A stretch of 5,649 bases of DNA from Clostridiales bacterium (lineage in GTDB: Bacteria > Bacillota_A > Clostridia > Saccharofermentanales > Saccharofermentanaceae): the NCBI GenBank assembly GCA_017649745.1, contig JAGCGE010000230.1, forward strand, positions 1 through 5,649. Reading direction: 5' to 3'. This document shows, one piece after another, positions 1-5,100 of the stretch. Each line of letters opens with the position of its first letter. Positions within the stretch are counted from its first letter, which is position 1. The notes beneath the pieces are model-generated. The model did no database searches and was not told the DNA's origin. It was given only the letters and a program-made list of their open reading frames with translations. The position numbers and the translations under genes were made by a program.

Positions 1-860
1 AGGACCTTTGTATCTTTACCGCTAACAAGGACCAGCTTACCGTTCGAAAGACGGATAACAGCTTCATTACTTACAGTCGCGATCTCTTCACAGGTTATTA
101 CTCCATCGTCCTCTCCGAAAAGATCCCTTACTTCGATGGTCGTCATTTTCGAAAAGACCTTACCATCAGAAGAATAGTAGACTGTTCCGTTCTTAGTAAC
201 TGCGAAAGCTTCCTCCGAGTTAGCGCAGATATCCGTGAAGATATCATTCTCAGCGGCATACTTTACCGAAAGATCAGAAGAATCCATATCAGAGATAAGG
301 AATCCTTCTGTTGTTATTCCTGATATCACATTATGCGAAGAGACGATCTTCGTGATGCCGTCCTGAGTCCAGAACCAGTTAGAGTCTTCGATCTCTTCAA
401 AAGTCGAGAAATTCGCAGGGTTATAAGAGATTGCCTGCGCGTTGATCGTATTATTCAGGTTTCCGCTCTCATCGATGGAATAAACGCGAAGATTGCTGCC
501 TACTACATCGCCTGCGCCAAGAGAAAGAGCGTCGTCGATATCAGTAAGGATCTTATCTTCAGTCGCACCCTTGATGTGGAAAGAAGAGAATTCACTTTTC
601 GATTCAAAAGAACCGTTATGGATGATATTGTTGATCGGAATATTATCAAGATTGATGCCAAGTCCACTAAGTGACTGAGTGTAGTTAGTGCTGTCAGCCA
701 TCCTGATAGTGCAAAGTTCAGCCCTCGAACCGAATATTCCGAGAGCCGCGAGGATACTGCCCGATAGTAAGATTATGATCAGAAAGACAGCAACAAAGGA
801 GAAAAACCTGTGCTTACGAAATCTGCCGTATCTTTGTCTTATCCTGCTCCTAATACTCAT
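1..860 (-). CDS. Membrane-anchored extracytoplasmic protein with probable beta-propeller blades, C-terminus beyond window
   Basis: This frame is open from an ATG at 860 to the window edge, giving the first 286 residues of a longer protein. A short arginine-rich head (residues 3-18) precedes one hydrophobic segment (about 19-43), which fits a signal anchor with the rest outside the membrane by the positive-inside rule. Residues 45-170 contain an NGSFE motif at 82-86, of a type often seen at the start of carbohydrate-binding-like beta domains. From about 174 the sequence becomes repetitive: 215-231 and 264-280 share the pattern S-x-E-A, then four variable residues and N-G, then hydrophobics and S. 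They are 49 residues apart, which is blade-like spacing. YYSSDGKVF at 228-236 resembles BNR/Asp-box loops. The start overlaps the protease stop as ATGA (860-857), and a GAGGAAG at 877-871 lies 10 bases upstream. The ligand and function are unknown. Propeller assignment is inference; the membrane anchor is fairly secure. Confidence 0.8.
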   Translation of the reverse strand, partial: MSIRSRIRQRYGRFRKHRFFSFVAVFLIIILLSGSILAALGIFGSRAELCTIRMADSTNYTQSLSGLGINLDNIPINNIIHNGSFESKSEFSSFHIKGATEDKILTDIDDALSLGAGDVVGSNLRVYSIDESGNLNNTINAQAISYNPANFSTFEEIEDSNWFWTQDGITKIVSSHNVISGITTEGFLISDMDSSDLSVKYAAENDIFTDICANSEEAFAVTKNGTVYYSSDGKVFSKMTTIEVRDLFGEDDGVITCEEIATVSNEAVIRLSNGKLVLVSGKDTKV

Positions 861-1792
861 TCTGCCGTAACTTCCTCAACACTCTTAACTTCTTCTGCAT
901 TCTGTTTATTCTTTGCCTTGTATTTTGCGCCAAGTGTAACGATAAAACCGATAGTAGGAAGTATCATGAAAAATTCAGTGATCCAGATATAGAAGAACAC
1001 AGCATCGCTCACATCTTCCGAAAGATTAATAAACCCGTCATTGAACATCATGATCAGGGTACTTCCGAAAAAATTAAACGTCATGTGGATGATGCAGTTA
1101 TATACAAGGTTCTGCGTGAAGCAATATACCATACCGATGATAAGGCCTGAAGCAAGAGCATAGCCAATATGGATGGATACTCCATGAGCCAGTCCGAAGA
1201 TGATAGCTGATGAGAATAATCCTACGAGCATCGGATATCTCTTAAGGAAAGGTCCTAACATCAGACCTCTGAATACGATCTCTTCAGAGATAGGAACCAG
1301 GATAGTTACGCCAAGATAATAAAGGATCTTATCGAACTTAGGAACTTCTTCCTGAACGATCTCGGAATATCTGTCAACAGATTCCGAATATTCTTCGAGC
1401 TGTTCCTGGAGAGCTCCGCCCTGCATAAGTTGGGAGATCTTTTCTGCAATAAGCATATAGAGATTAACAAATCCCAGAAGTCCAAAACCTATGACTATTA
1501 CCATGATCACGGTCGGAAGTTCCGGCTTCGAGATAGTAATACCTGATCGGTTATCGGAATAGACTTTTCGAAAAAGAAGCGCAAACACACTCATGACTAA
1601 GATTGCTGCGGAAGAAGATACAACTGTATGGATCCCCGTATATTTGTCATAGTCGATCTTCAGGGACATAAGTGCAAAGACGACAACAAACTGAGTGATA
1701 TAAAATAACATATACGCGGCTATTAAAGACACCCAGGGAAATATGTAGTCTCTTAATGTAGGTTTTGTAGGTATGCTGCTAACTTCCGACAT
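857..1792 (-). CDS. CPBP family intramembrane glutamic metalloprotease (CAAX protease/bacteriocin-processing type)
   Basis: This 311-residue integral membrane protein carries all three CPBP (Abi/Rce1-like) motifs: EEIVFRG with E170, E171 and R175; FGLAH with F199 and H203; and HMTFN with H236 and N240. In this family the glutamates and histidines form the active site inside the membrane. About eight hydrophobic segments are visible, near 16-40, 57-75, 93-116, 155-169, 186-202, 208-225, 228-250 and 265-288. A polar, acidic loop at 126-155 precedes the catalytic half, and the C-terminal tail (290-311) is charged. The ATG at 1792 has a GGAG at 1802-1799 with 6-base spacing. The gene lies 25 bases after the second DUF1292 gene and shares ATGA with the next gene, so it appears to be part of one operon. 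Substrate is not evident: no bacteriocin precursor or prenyltransferase lies nearby. Family call is secure; biological role is open. Confidence 0.93.
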   Translation of the reverse strand: MSEVSSIPTKPTLRDYIFPWVSLIAAYMLFYITQFVVVFALMSLKIDYDKYTGIHTVVSSSAAILVMSVFALLFRKVYSDNRSGITISKPELPTVIMVIVIGFGLLGFVNLYMLIAEKISQLMQGGALQEQLEEYSESVDRYSEIVQEEVPKFDKILYYLGVTILVPISEEIVFRGLMLGPFLKRYPMLVGLFSSAIIFGLAHGVSIHIGYALASGLIIGMVYCFTQNLVYNCIIHMTFNFFGSTLIMMFNDGFINLSEDVSDAVFFYIWITEFFMILPTIGFIVTLGAKYKAKNKQNAEEVKSVEEVTAE

Positions 1793-1817
1793 CTGTCACT
1801 CCGAATGATCGGCAAGC

Positions 1818-2252
1818 TCAATTACGCGTGTCAAATCCAGAATAATAATCTACATCATTAGGATTTGTGAAGAACACAGGATTCTTCGAATACTGCTTAC
1901 CCTGCTTCTCCGACTCGAAATAACGTCTTATGAAAGCATCGAAAGCATCATTCAATTCGCCTCTGTCCTTGATCGAATAAAAGTACTGCTCGCCTTTGTC
2001 AGTAAAACTGGTACGCATGATCACGAGCTCAGGCTTCTTATGATTGCCGTCGTCAGGCTCGTAATTATACATGACCACATATTCATACTTATCCATGAAG
2101 AAATTATCAACAACGGATAAGTAATAATATTTGCCGTTAGAAGCATCGCAAATAACGATAAGATCGTCATTTGCGTTCTGATTCTTAGATATTACAGGCT
2201 TCTCCGGCTTAAAAAGACTTTTAAGTCTGTTACTCCTCTGACTCGTCTTCAT
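1818..2252 (-). CDS. DUF1292 family protein, second and diverged paralogue
   Basis: The 144-residue protein has no membrane segment. Residues 30-112 match the DUF1292 (UPF0473) layout: an IVICD strand, a small turn N-G, a VVDNFF strand, YEYVVMYNYEPDD, PELVIMR (74-80), then YFYSIKD and a helix ending in FIRRYF. It differs from its upstream neighbour in having a basic head (seven Lys/Arg and one Glu in the first 25 residues) and an extra 30-residue polar tail. The ATG at 2252 overlaps the end of the upstream DUF1292 gene by 23 bases. No good Shine-Dalgarno lies before it, so translation probably depends on coupling to the upstream gene. An AGGAG at 2237-2233 falls after the start and has no usable start codon downstream. 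DUF1292 function is unknown. Tandem paralogy is inferred from shared motif order, not from an alignment. Confidence 0.8.
   Translation of the reverse strand: MKTSQRSNRLKSLFKPEKPVISKNQNANDDLIVICDASNGKYYYLSVVDNFFMDKYEYVVMYNYEPDDGNHKKPELVIMRTSFTDKGEQYFYSIKDRGELNDAFDAFIRRYFESEKQGKQYSKNPVFFTNPNDVDYYSGFDTRN
2208..2225. repeat. Short A/T-rich inverted repeat at the DUF1292/DUF1292 junction
   Basis: CTTAAAA (2208-2214) and TTTTAAG (2219-2225) are perfect inverted 7-mers around a 4-base loop. They lie just after the first DUF1292 stop (2230-2232) and within codons 10-15 of the second DUF1292 gene. In mRNA this would be a weak hairpin of mostly A-U pairs with no U-run after it, so it is not a terminator. 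It may be chance in an A/T-rich segment. Confidence 0.4.
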
Positions 2253-2547
2253 CGTCTAAATACTCGTCACAAAGAGAATCATAATAATCGTAGACAGCGT
2301 CCTCATCTTCCTCTTCGAGAGAAGAGATAGTGATCTCGCCGTTCTCGTCTTCATTCTCTTCGAAAATGATCATCTCAGGCTCTTCCTCATCAACTGTAAG
2401 GAGTACGCAGTAGTGCTTGTCGTTGTACTCGAAATTGTCGATATAAGCGAACTCAAACTCTTCGCCTGTCTCTTCATCCTTGAGCTTAACGATGTTGTCC
2501 ATATCTTCTTCGAAAATCTCGTTATCAAATTCCTTTTCGTTATCCAT
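2230..2547 (-). CDS. DUF1292 family protein (YrzB/UPF0473 type), highly acidic
   Basis: This 105-residue cytosolic protein fits the DUF1292 family, whose members sit directly after ruvX in many Firmicutes (yrzB after yrrK in Bacillus). The core runs from about residue 17 to 97: a KLKDEETGEEFEF strand pair, YIDNFEYNDKHYCVLL, PEMIIFEE, then ITISSLEEEDED leading into a helix. By my count 46 of 105 residues are Asp or Glu and only four are Lys, with no Arg, so the protein is strongly negatively charged at both ends. The ATG at 2547 is preceded by GGAGG at 2558-2554 with 6-base spacing, one of the best ribosome binding sites here. A promoter-like extended -10 lies 36-41 bases upstream. No catalytic residues are apparent and the family's biochemical role is unknown. 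Confidence 0.88.
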   Translation of the reverse strand: MDNEKEFDNEIFEEDMDNIVKLKDEETGEEFEFAYIDNFEYNDKHYCVLLTVDEEEPEMIIFEENEDENGEITISSLEEEDEDAVYDYYDSLCDEYLDDEDESEE

Positions 2548-2582
2548 ATTAAACCTCCGTTTTAGGGTTAATTAATCAATTC

Positions 2583-2591
2583 ATTATATCA
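2583..2591 (-). promoter_or_regulatory. Extended -10 promoter candidate for the DUF1292/CPBP/propeller operon
   Basis: On the minus strand TGA then TATAAT (2591-2583) gives a perfect -10 with an extended TGn. A start would fall near 2576, about 30 bases before the DUF1292 ATG. There is no good -35 at 16-18 bases; the best 17-bp hexamer is GAGTAA. The surrounding 2548-2609 gap is A/T-rich and shows no terminator, so readthrough from ruvX is also possible. Confidence 0.5.
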
Positions 2592-2609
2592 TAAGACTTA
2601 CGTCATTAC

Positions 2610-3035
2610 TCATCTTTTACTCTCAAGATATTCGCGCAGGATGATCTCCGCAGCCACCTGATCGATTATCTTCTTCTGTTTCTTGGAATTCATGTTGTTA
2701 TCATGAAGCATCCTCGATGCGATAACGGTCGTATAACGCTCATCCTTAAACACCGGCGTGATCCCCGTCTTCTCCTTAACAAGCTCTCCGAACATCTCAG
2801 CCTTGATCTCAGATTCACTCTTGGTTCCGTCAGTCTTAGAAGGCTTACCCATAACGATCTCAGTCACGTTATTCTCTTTAACGATCTCTGCTATACGCTC
2901 CACAGCCTTCTCGACATTGATGCCGTTCCAGTTGACCGTCTCATATCCGTTAGCCGTTATCTTAAGGATATCCGACAAGGCAACACCGATGTGCCTCATC
3001 CCGAAATCTATTCCCATGATCCTGCCGTTATCCAT
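2610..3035 (-). CDS. ruvX: RuvX/YqgF family RNase H-fold protein (putative 16S rRNA-processing or Holliday junction nuclease)
   Basis: The 141-residue protein spans the whole YqgF domain at the usual family length. Motif 1 is GIDFGMRHIGVALSD (8-22) with catalytic-type D10. Motif 2 is VMGKPSKTDG (61-70), where the family usually has GLP rather than GKP. Motif 3 is FKDERYTT (96-103) with E99. Motif 4 is DQVAAEIILREYL (125-137) with D125. The D-E-D set is the expected metal-binding site of an RNase H fold. Family members have been linked to 5'-end maturation of 16S rRNA and to Holliday junction resolution. The ATG at 3035 has AGGAG at 3047-3043, 7 bases upstream. It sits between ireB and DUF1292, the standard Firmicute order, which supports the assignment. 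A terminator hairpin separates it from ireB, so its expression may rely on readthrough. Confidence 0.94.
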   Translation of the reverse strand: MDNGRIMGIDFGMRHIGVALSDILKITANGYETVNWNGINVEKAVERIAEIVKENNVTEIVMGKPSKTDGTKSESEIKAEMFGELVKEKTGITPVFKDERYTTVIASRMLHDNNMNSKKQKKIIDQVAAEIILREYLESKR

Positions 3036-3061
3036 AGAACCTCTCCTCTTTTTTCTTCTCG

Positions 3062-3094
3062 AAAAAACGACCGATGACTAAAGCACCGGCCGTT
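3062..3094 (-). terminator. Intrinsic terminator or attenuator between ireB and ruvX
   Basis: On the minus strand an 11-bp stem is formed by 3094-3084 and 3076-3066, with nine Watson-Crick pairs and two G-U pairs and a 7-base loop (3083-3077). The stem's last two T's continue into a run of six T's ending at 3062. This is a strong factor-independent terminator form just 20 bases past the ireB stop. The reverse orientation has no T-run. No clear promoter follows it before ruvX. Confidence 0.8.
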
Positions 3095-3113
3095 CATCAT
3101 GATCATTGTCTTA

Positions 3114-3368
3114 TCAATTAAGCTTAGAACAATACTCGGAAATAATGACTTCCAGAAGCTCATCACGCTCTATTCTCTTGATAACGCCTCTAGCGCCCTT
3201 ATAGTTCGTGATGTATGTAGGATCTCCGGAAATAAAATAACCAACCAACTGATTGATCGGATTATATCCCTTCTCCTGAAGCGCTGACAGGACATATGAC
3301 ATCAGCTCTCTAACGTTAGCTGATTTGTCAGCAGAAAAATTAAATCTCGTAGTCTCTGAATTAGCCAT
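3114..3368 (-). CDS. ireB: IreB family regulatory phosphoprotein (UPF0297/DUF965)
   Basis: The 84-residue protein matches the IreB/YrzL family almost throughout: TRFNF (7-11), a helix ending LQEKGYNPINQLVGY (about 30-44), ISGDPTYITNYKGAR (45-59) and IKRIERDELLEVII (62-75). In Enterococcus faecalis IreB is phosphorylated on N-terminal threonines by the PASTA kinase IreK and affects cephalosporin resistance. Here T6 and T7 lie in the matching N-terminal region, so similar phosphorylation is a reasonable inference, though no kinase gene is in the window. An upstream in-frame ATG at 3407 would add 13 residues (starting MCYNGRKG) with no family support. I chose 3368 because a GGAGG stands 5 bases before it and the protein then has the usual family length. 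Promoter-like elements precede it and a terminator follows it, so it may form its own short transcription unit. Confidence 0.95.
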   Translation of the reverse strand: MANSETTRFNFSADKSANVRELMSYVLSALQEKGYNPINQLVGYFISGDPTYITNYKGARGVIKRIERDELLEVIISEYCSKLN

Positions 3369-3373
3369 TTCTT

Positions 3374-3378
3374 CCTCC
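3374..3378 (-). promoter_or_regulatory. ireB: Ribosome binding site that fixes the ireB start
   Basis: GGAGG (3378-3374 on the minus strand) lies 5 bases before the ATG at 3368. The alternative ATG at 3407 lies upstream of this site and would place it inside the coding region, so this Shine-Dalgarno decides in favour of the 84-residue protein. Confidence 0.85.
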
Positions 3379-3395
3379 AAAAGTCCCTTTCTTCC

Positions 3396-3426
3396 ATTGT
3401 AACACAATATCTTCCAAATTTCACAA
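3396..3426 (-). promoter_or_regulatory. Candidate promoter for ireB
   Basis: On the minus strand TACAAT (3401-3396) is preceded by TGT, giving an extended -10. A TTGTGA (3426-3421) lies 19 bases upstream, which is long for a -35; the 17-bp hexamer is GTGAAA. A start near 3389 would leave a leader of about 20 bases. The -10 overlaps a small dyad, ATTGT-aac-ACAAT (3396-3408). No terminator is seen between mtaB and this site, so readthrough from mtaB is also possible. Confidence 0.4.
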
Positions 3427-3462
3427 CTTTCCTTGATTTTTAGATAAATAATAATAGGAATA

Positions 3463-4770
3463 TCACTCGACGTTTAAAACGCCATTTCCGTAAGATTTCG
3501 CGACACCTTCGAACATTGTTCCGACCGGCATTTCGCTGCATCCTTCGGACACTATATGAGCACGCACATACTCATCGGTGTATCCCTTATGGATCAGTAT
3601 CCCATCTACGCTTTCTGAAGCTTCCACGAGAACCTTTACTTTCTTACCTACAAACGACTTCATGAAAGTTTCTTCCTGCTCATCAGAAAGAGCGATAAGC
3701 CTTCCTGTTCTCTGCTTTATGATCTCAGGTCTGACCTGAGGCATTAGCGCAGCCTTCGTTCCTTTTCGAGAGGAATAAGGGAAGCAATGTACCTTTGAAA
3801 AATCGGCTTCCTTCACGAACGCGAGGGTCTGCTCGAACTCCTCGTCTGTCTCCTCAGGGAAACCGCAGATGATATCCGTCGTCAGAGACATCGACGGAAA
3901 AGCATCGCGGAGCTTCCTGGTTATCTCAAGATACTCACGTGTATCGTAATGCCTGTTCATCCTCTTAAGAACAGTATCTGAACCGCTCTGGAGCGAGAGA
4001 TGGAAATGCTTCAGAAGCTTAGATTCACTTTTAAGAGCGTTGATAAACTCATCAGTCATTGACTTAGGTTCCAGAGAACCAAGCGATACTCTGGTGATCC
4101 CGTCGATCTCACAGACTTTATGGATCAACGAATAAAGCGACATTATATCTTCTCCCCTGTCCTTACCATACGAACAGAGATGAATACCTGTTATACATAC
4201 TTCCTTGATGCCTCTTGAAGCAAGGTCCATGACTTCCTTAAGGACGTTCTCCTCATCACGGCTCGCTACTCTTCCCCTGGCGTAAGGAATGATGCAGTAT
4301 GTGCAGAAATTATTACAGCCGTCTTCGACCTTGATATATGCTCTTGAAGCTTCAGGAGATAATACCGTACCGAATTCAGCAAATCCTTCAACGGATGAGG
4401 TCCTGGATTCGAGCTCGGCTTTATGAGTTACGGTGCTCTTTGACTCCTTGAACGCTTTGATCTTATCGATGAGCTTGTTCTTGTCCCTCGTACCGCAGAC
4501 GATATCAGCATCGACAGGAGCATCACTCATCTCGGTGCTGCAGCCCATCGCACAGATGATCGCATCAGGACTGAGCCTTGCCATCTTACGGAGCTGTTGA
4601 CGACTCTTCCTGTCAGCTTCACTTGTTACGCTGCAGGTATTGACCACACAAACATCAGCCTGCTCAGGCGAATCGACTATCTCATAGCCCTCCTGAACAA
4701 ACATCTGTCTGACGGCATCCGTCTCATATTGGTTGACTCTGCAACCAAGTGTAAAAAAATATACTTTCAT
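3463..4770 (-). CDS. mtaB: tRNA (N6-threonylcarbamoyladenosine(37)-C2)-methylthiotransferase MtaB
   Basis: This 435-residue radical SAM methylthiotransferase converts t6A37 to ms2t6A37 in tRNAs that read ANN codons, in the cytoplasm, using two iron-sulfur clusters and SAM. The N-terminal domain (1 to about 100) carries three cysteines for the auxiliary cluster: C10 in FTLGCRVNQYE, C46 in NTCSVT and C77 in MGCSTE. The radical SAM cluster motif is C152-x3-C156-x2-C159 (CNNFCTYC), followed by IIPYARGR. Further family blocks are HFHLSLQSGSD (255-265), TDIICGFPEET (298-308) and VHCFPYSSRKGT (327-338). The C-terminal TRAM domain is about 370-433. Opening with MKVYFFTLGCRVNQYETD marks MtaB rather than MiaB or RimO. 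The ATG at 4770 has GGAG 4 bases upstream (4778-4775). It faces the HPr-like gene across a shared regulatory region. All key residues are present. Confidence 0.95.
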   Translation of the reverse strand: MKVYFFTLGCRVNQYETDAVRQMFVQEGYEIVDSPEQADVCVVNTCSVTSEADRKSRQQLRKMARLSPDAIICAMGCSTEMSDAPVDADIVCGTRDKNKLIDKIKAFKESKSTVTHKAELESRTSSVEGFAEFGTVLSPEASRAYIKVEDGCNNFCTYCIIPYARGRVASRDEENVLKEVMDLASRGIKEVCITGIHLCSYGKDRGEDIMSLYSLIHKVCEIDGITRVSLGSLEPKSMTDEFINALKSESKLLKHFHLSLQSGSDTVLKRMNRHYDTREYLEITRKLRDAFPSMSLTTDIICGFPEETDEEFEQTLAFVKEADFSKVHCFPYSSRKGTKAALMPQVRPEIIKQRTGRLIALSDEQEETFMKSFVGKKVKVLVEASESVDGILIHKGYTDEYVRAHIVSEGCSEMPVGTMFEGVAKSYGNGVLNVE

Positions 4771-4784
4771 GTTGCTCCGAAACT

Positions 4785-4813
4785 GTGTAAACCCACAAAA
4801 AATCTTTTGTCAA
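4785..4813 (-). promoter_or_regulatory. mtaB: Candidate mtaB promoter with consensus -35
   Basis: TTGACA (4813-4808 on the minus strand) is a perfect -35. At 17 bases the -10 position holds TTACAC (4790-4785), a poor match; one base either side gives TTTACA or TACACA, also weak. A start near 4778 would leave almost no leader before the mtaB ATG. A good -35 with a poor -10 is compatible with an activated or repressed promoter, and the whole element lies inside the inverted repeat. Confidence 0.4.
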
Positions 4814-4820
4814 TTTACAC
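4785..4820. repeat. 36-bp concentric inverted repeat, candidate operator between mtaB and the HPr-like gene
   Basis: Two perfect inverted repeats share one centre (4802.5). The outer arms are GTGTAAA (4785-4791) and TTTACAC (4814-4820). The inner arms are ACAAAA (4795-4800) and TTTTGT (4805-4810). Three unpaired bases separate outer from inner arms on each side, and four bases lie at the centre. The outer half-sites are 29 bp centre to centre, close to three helical turns. The element covers the mtaB -35 and -10 positions and the plus-strand -35. No U-run follows on either strand, so a terminator is unlikely. I do not recognise the cognate regulator. Confidence 0.65.
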
Positions 4821-4837
4821 CCTTATTGTGATATTAT
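4807..4837 (+). promoter_or_regulatory. Candidate promoter for the HPr-like gene
   Basis: TATTAT (4832-4837) preceded by TGA (4829-4831) forms an extended -10. TTGTCA (4807-4812) is a fair -35 but 19 bases away. It overlaps the opposite-strand TTGACA (4813-4808) almost base for base, so the two divergent promoters compete for the same -35 segment. A start near 4844 would leave a leader of about 26 bases. Confidence 0.5.
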
Positions 4838-4869
4838 CAAGTCAAGAATCAAGAGGAGAAATACACACT

Positions 4870-5100
4870 ATGACAAAGTTAAAGATAAAACTCGACACAA
4901 TAAATGCAGTTAAGGAATTCGTATCACTTACTAACCTTTGCCCTTACGATATCGATCTCGTATCAGGTCGTTACGTAGTTGACGCGAAGAGCCTTATGGG
5001 TATCTTCAGTCTCGATCTTGCTAAGCCGATCGAACTCGAGATCTTCTCAGACAACTGTGATGATTTTGTCGAGAAGCTCCAGAAGTTCATCGTCGAATGA
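4870..5100 (+). CDS. HPr-like protein lacking the phosphocarrier histidine (Crh-like)
   Basis: The 76-residue protein has the HPr fold signature around the regulatory serine: DLVSGRYVVDAKSLMGIFSLDLAKP (29-53) parallels the HPr stretch with KSIMGVMSLGIA. S41 matches Ser46, the residue phosphorylated by HPr kinase in Firmicutes. The active-site segment GIHARPA is missing; the matching place (about 9-15) reads DTINAVK, and the protein has no histidine at all. It therefore cannot pass phosphate from Enzyme I, and is more likely a regulator or structural relative like Crh. Alignment to HPr was done by eye. The ATG at 4870 follows AGGAG at 4854-4858 with an 11-base gap, a little long. The same frame stays open upstream to 4597, but that part lies antisense within mtaB and before the promoter. 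It is the only plus-strand gene here and ends flush against rnr. Confidence 0.85.
   Translation: MTKLKIKLDTINAVKEFVSLTNLCPYDIDLVSGRYVVDAKSLMGIFSLDLAKPIELEIFSDNCDDFVEKLQKFIVE

Noticed and set aside
333..674. Plus-strand open frame of 113 residues
   Set aside because: It lies opposite the minus-strand frame that runs unbroken from 860 to the window edge, which has a membrane anchor, a repeat pattern and a ribosome site. The plus frame has no ribosome site and no recognisable motif.
857..1792. CPBP gene as part of a bacteriocin or phage-defence cassette
   Set aside because: No precursor peptide, ABC exporter, kinase or defence gene is nearby. The neighbours are housekeeping or unknown, and CPBP proteases are widespread.
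2233..2237. AGGAG as the ribosome site for a later start of the second DUF1292 gene
   Set aside because: The in-frame codons at suitable distance are AGA, CTT and AAA, none of them a usual start codon.
140..3070. Recurring TTCGAAAA-like words across the window
   Set aside because: They sit mostly inside genes in varying frames and match favoured codons such as GAA, TTC and TCG. I see no fixed spacing or symmetry that would mark a dispersed repeat.
2703..3081. Two plus-strand open frames of 107 and 124 residues
   Set aside because: Both are antisense to ruvX, which has all four family motifs. Neither resembles a known protein or has a ribosome binding site.
3369..3407. Longer IreB start at 3407
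   Set aside because: The added 13 residues are not family-like and would place the GGAGG inside the gene.
4597..4869. N-terminal extension of the HPr-like protein to an ATG at 4597
   Set aside because: The extension is antisense to mtaB, then crosses the promoter and operator region. The HPr-like domain begins right at 4870, which has an AGGAG upstream.
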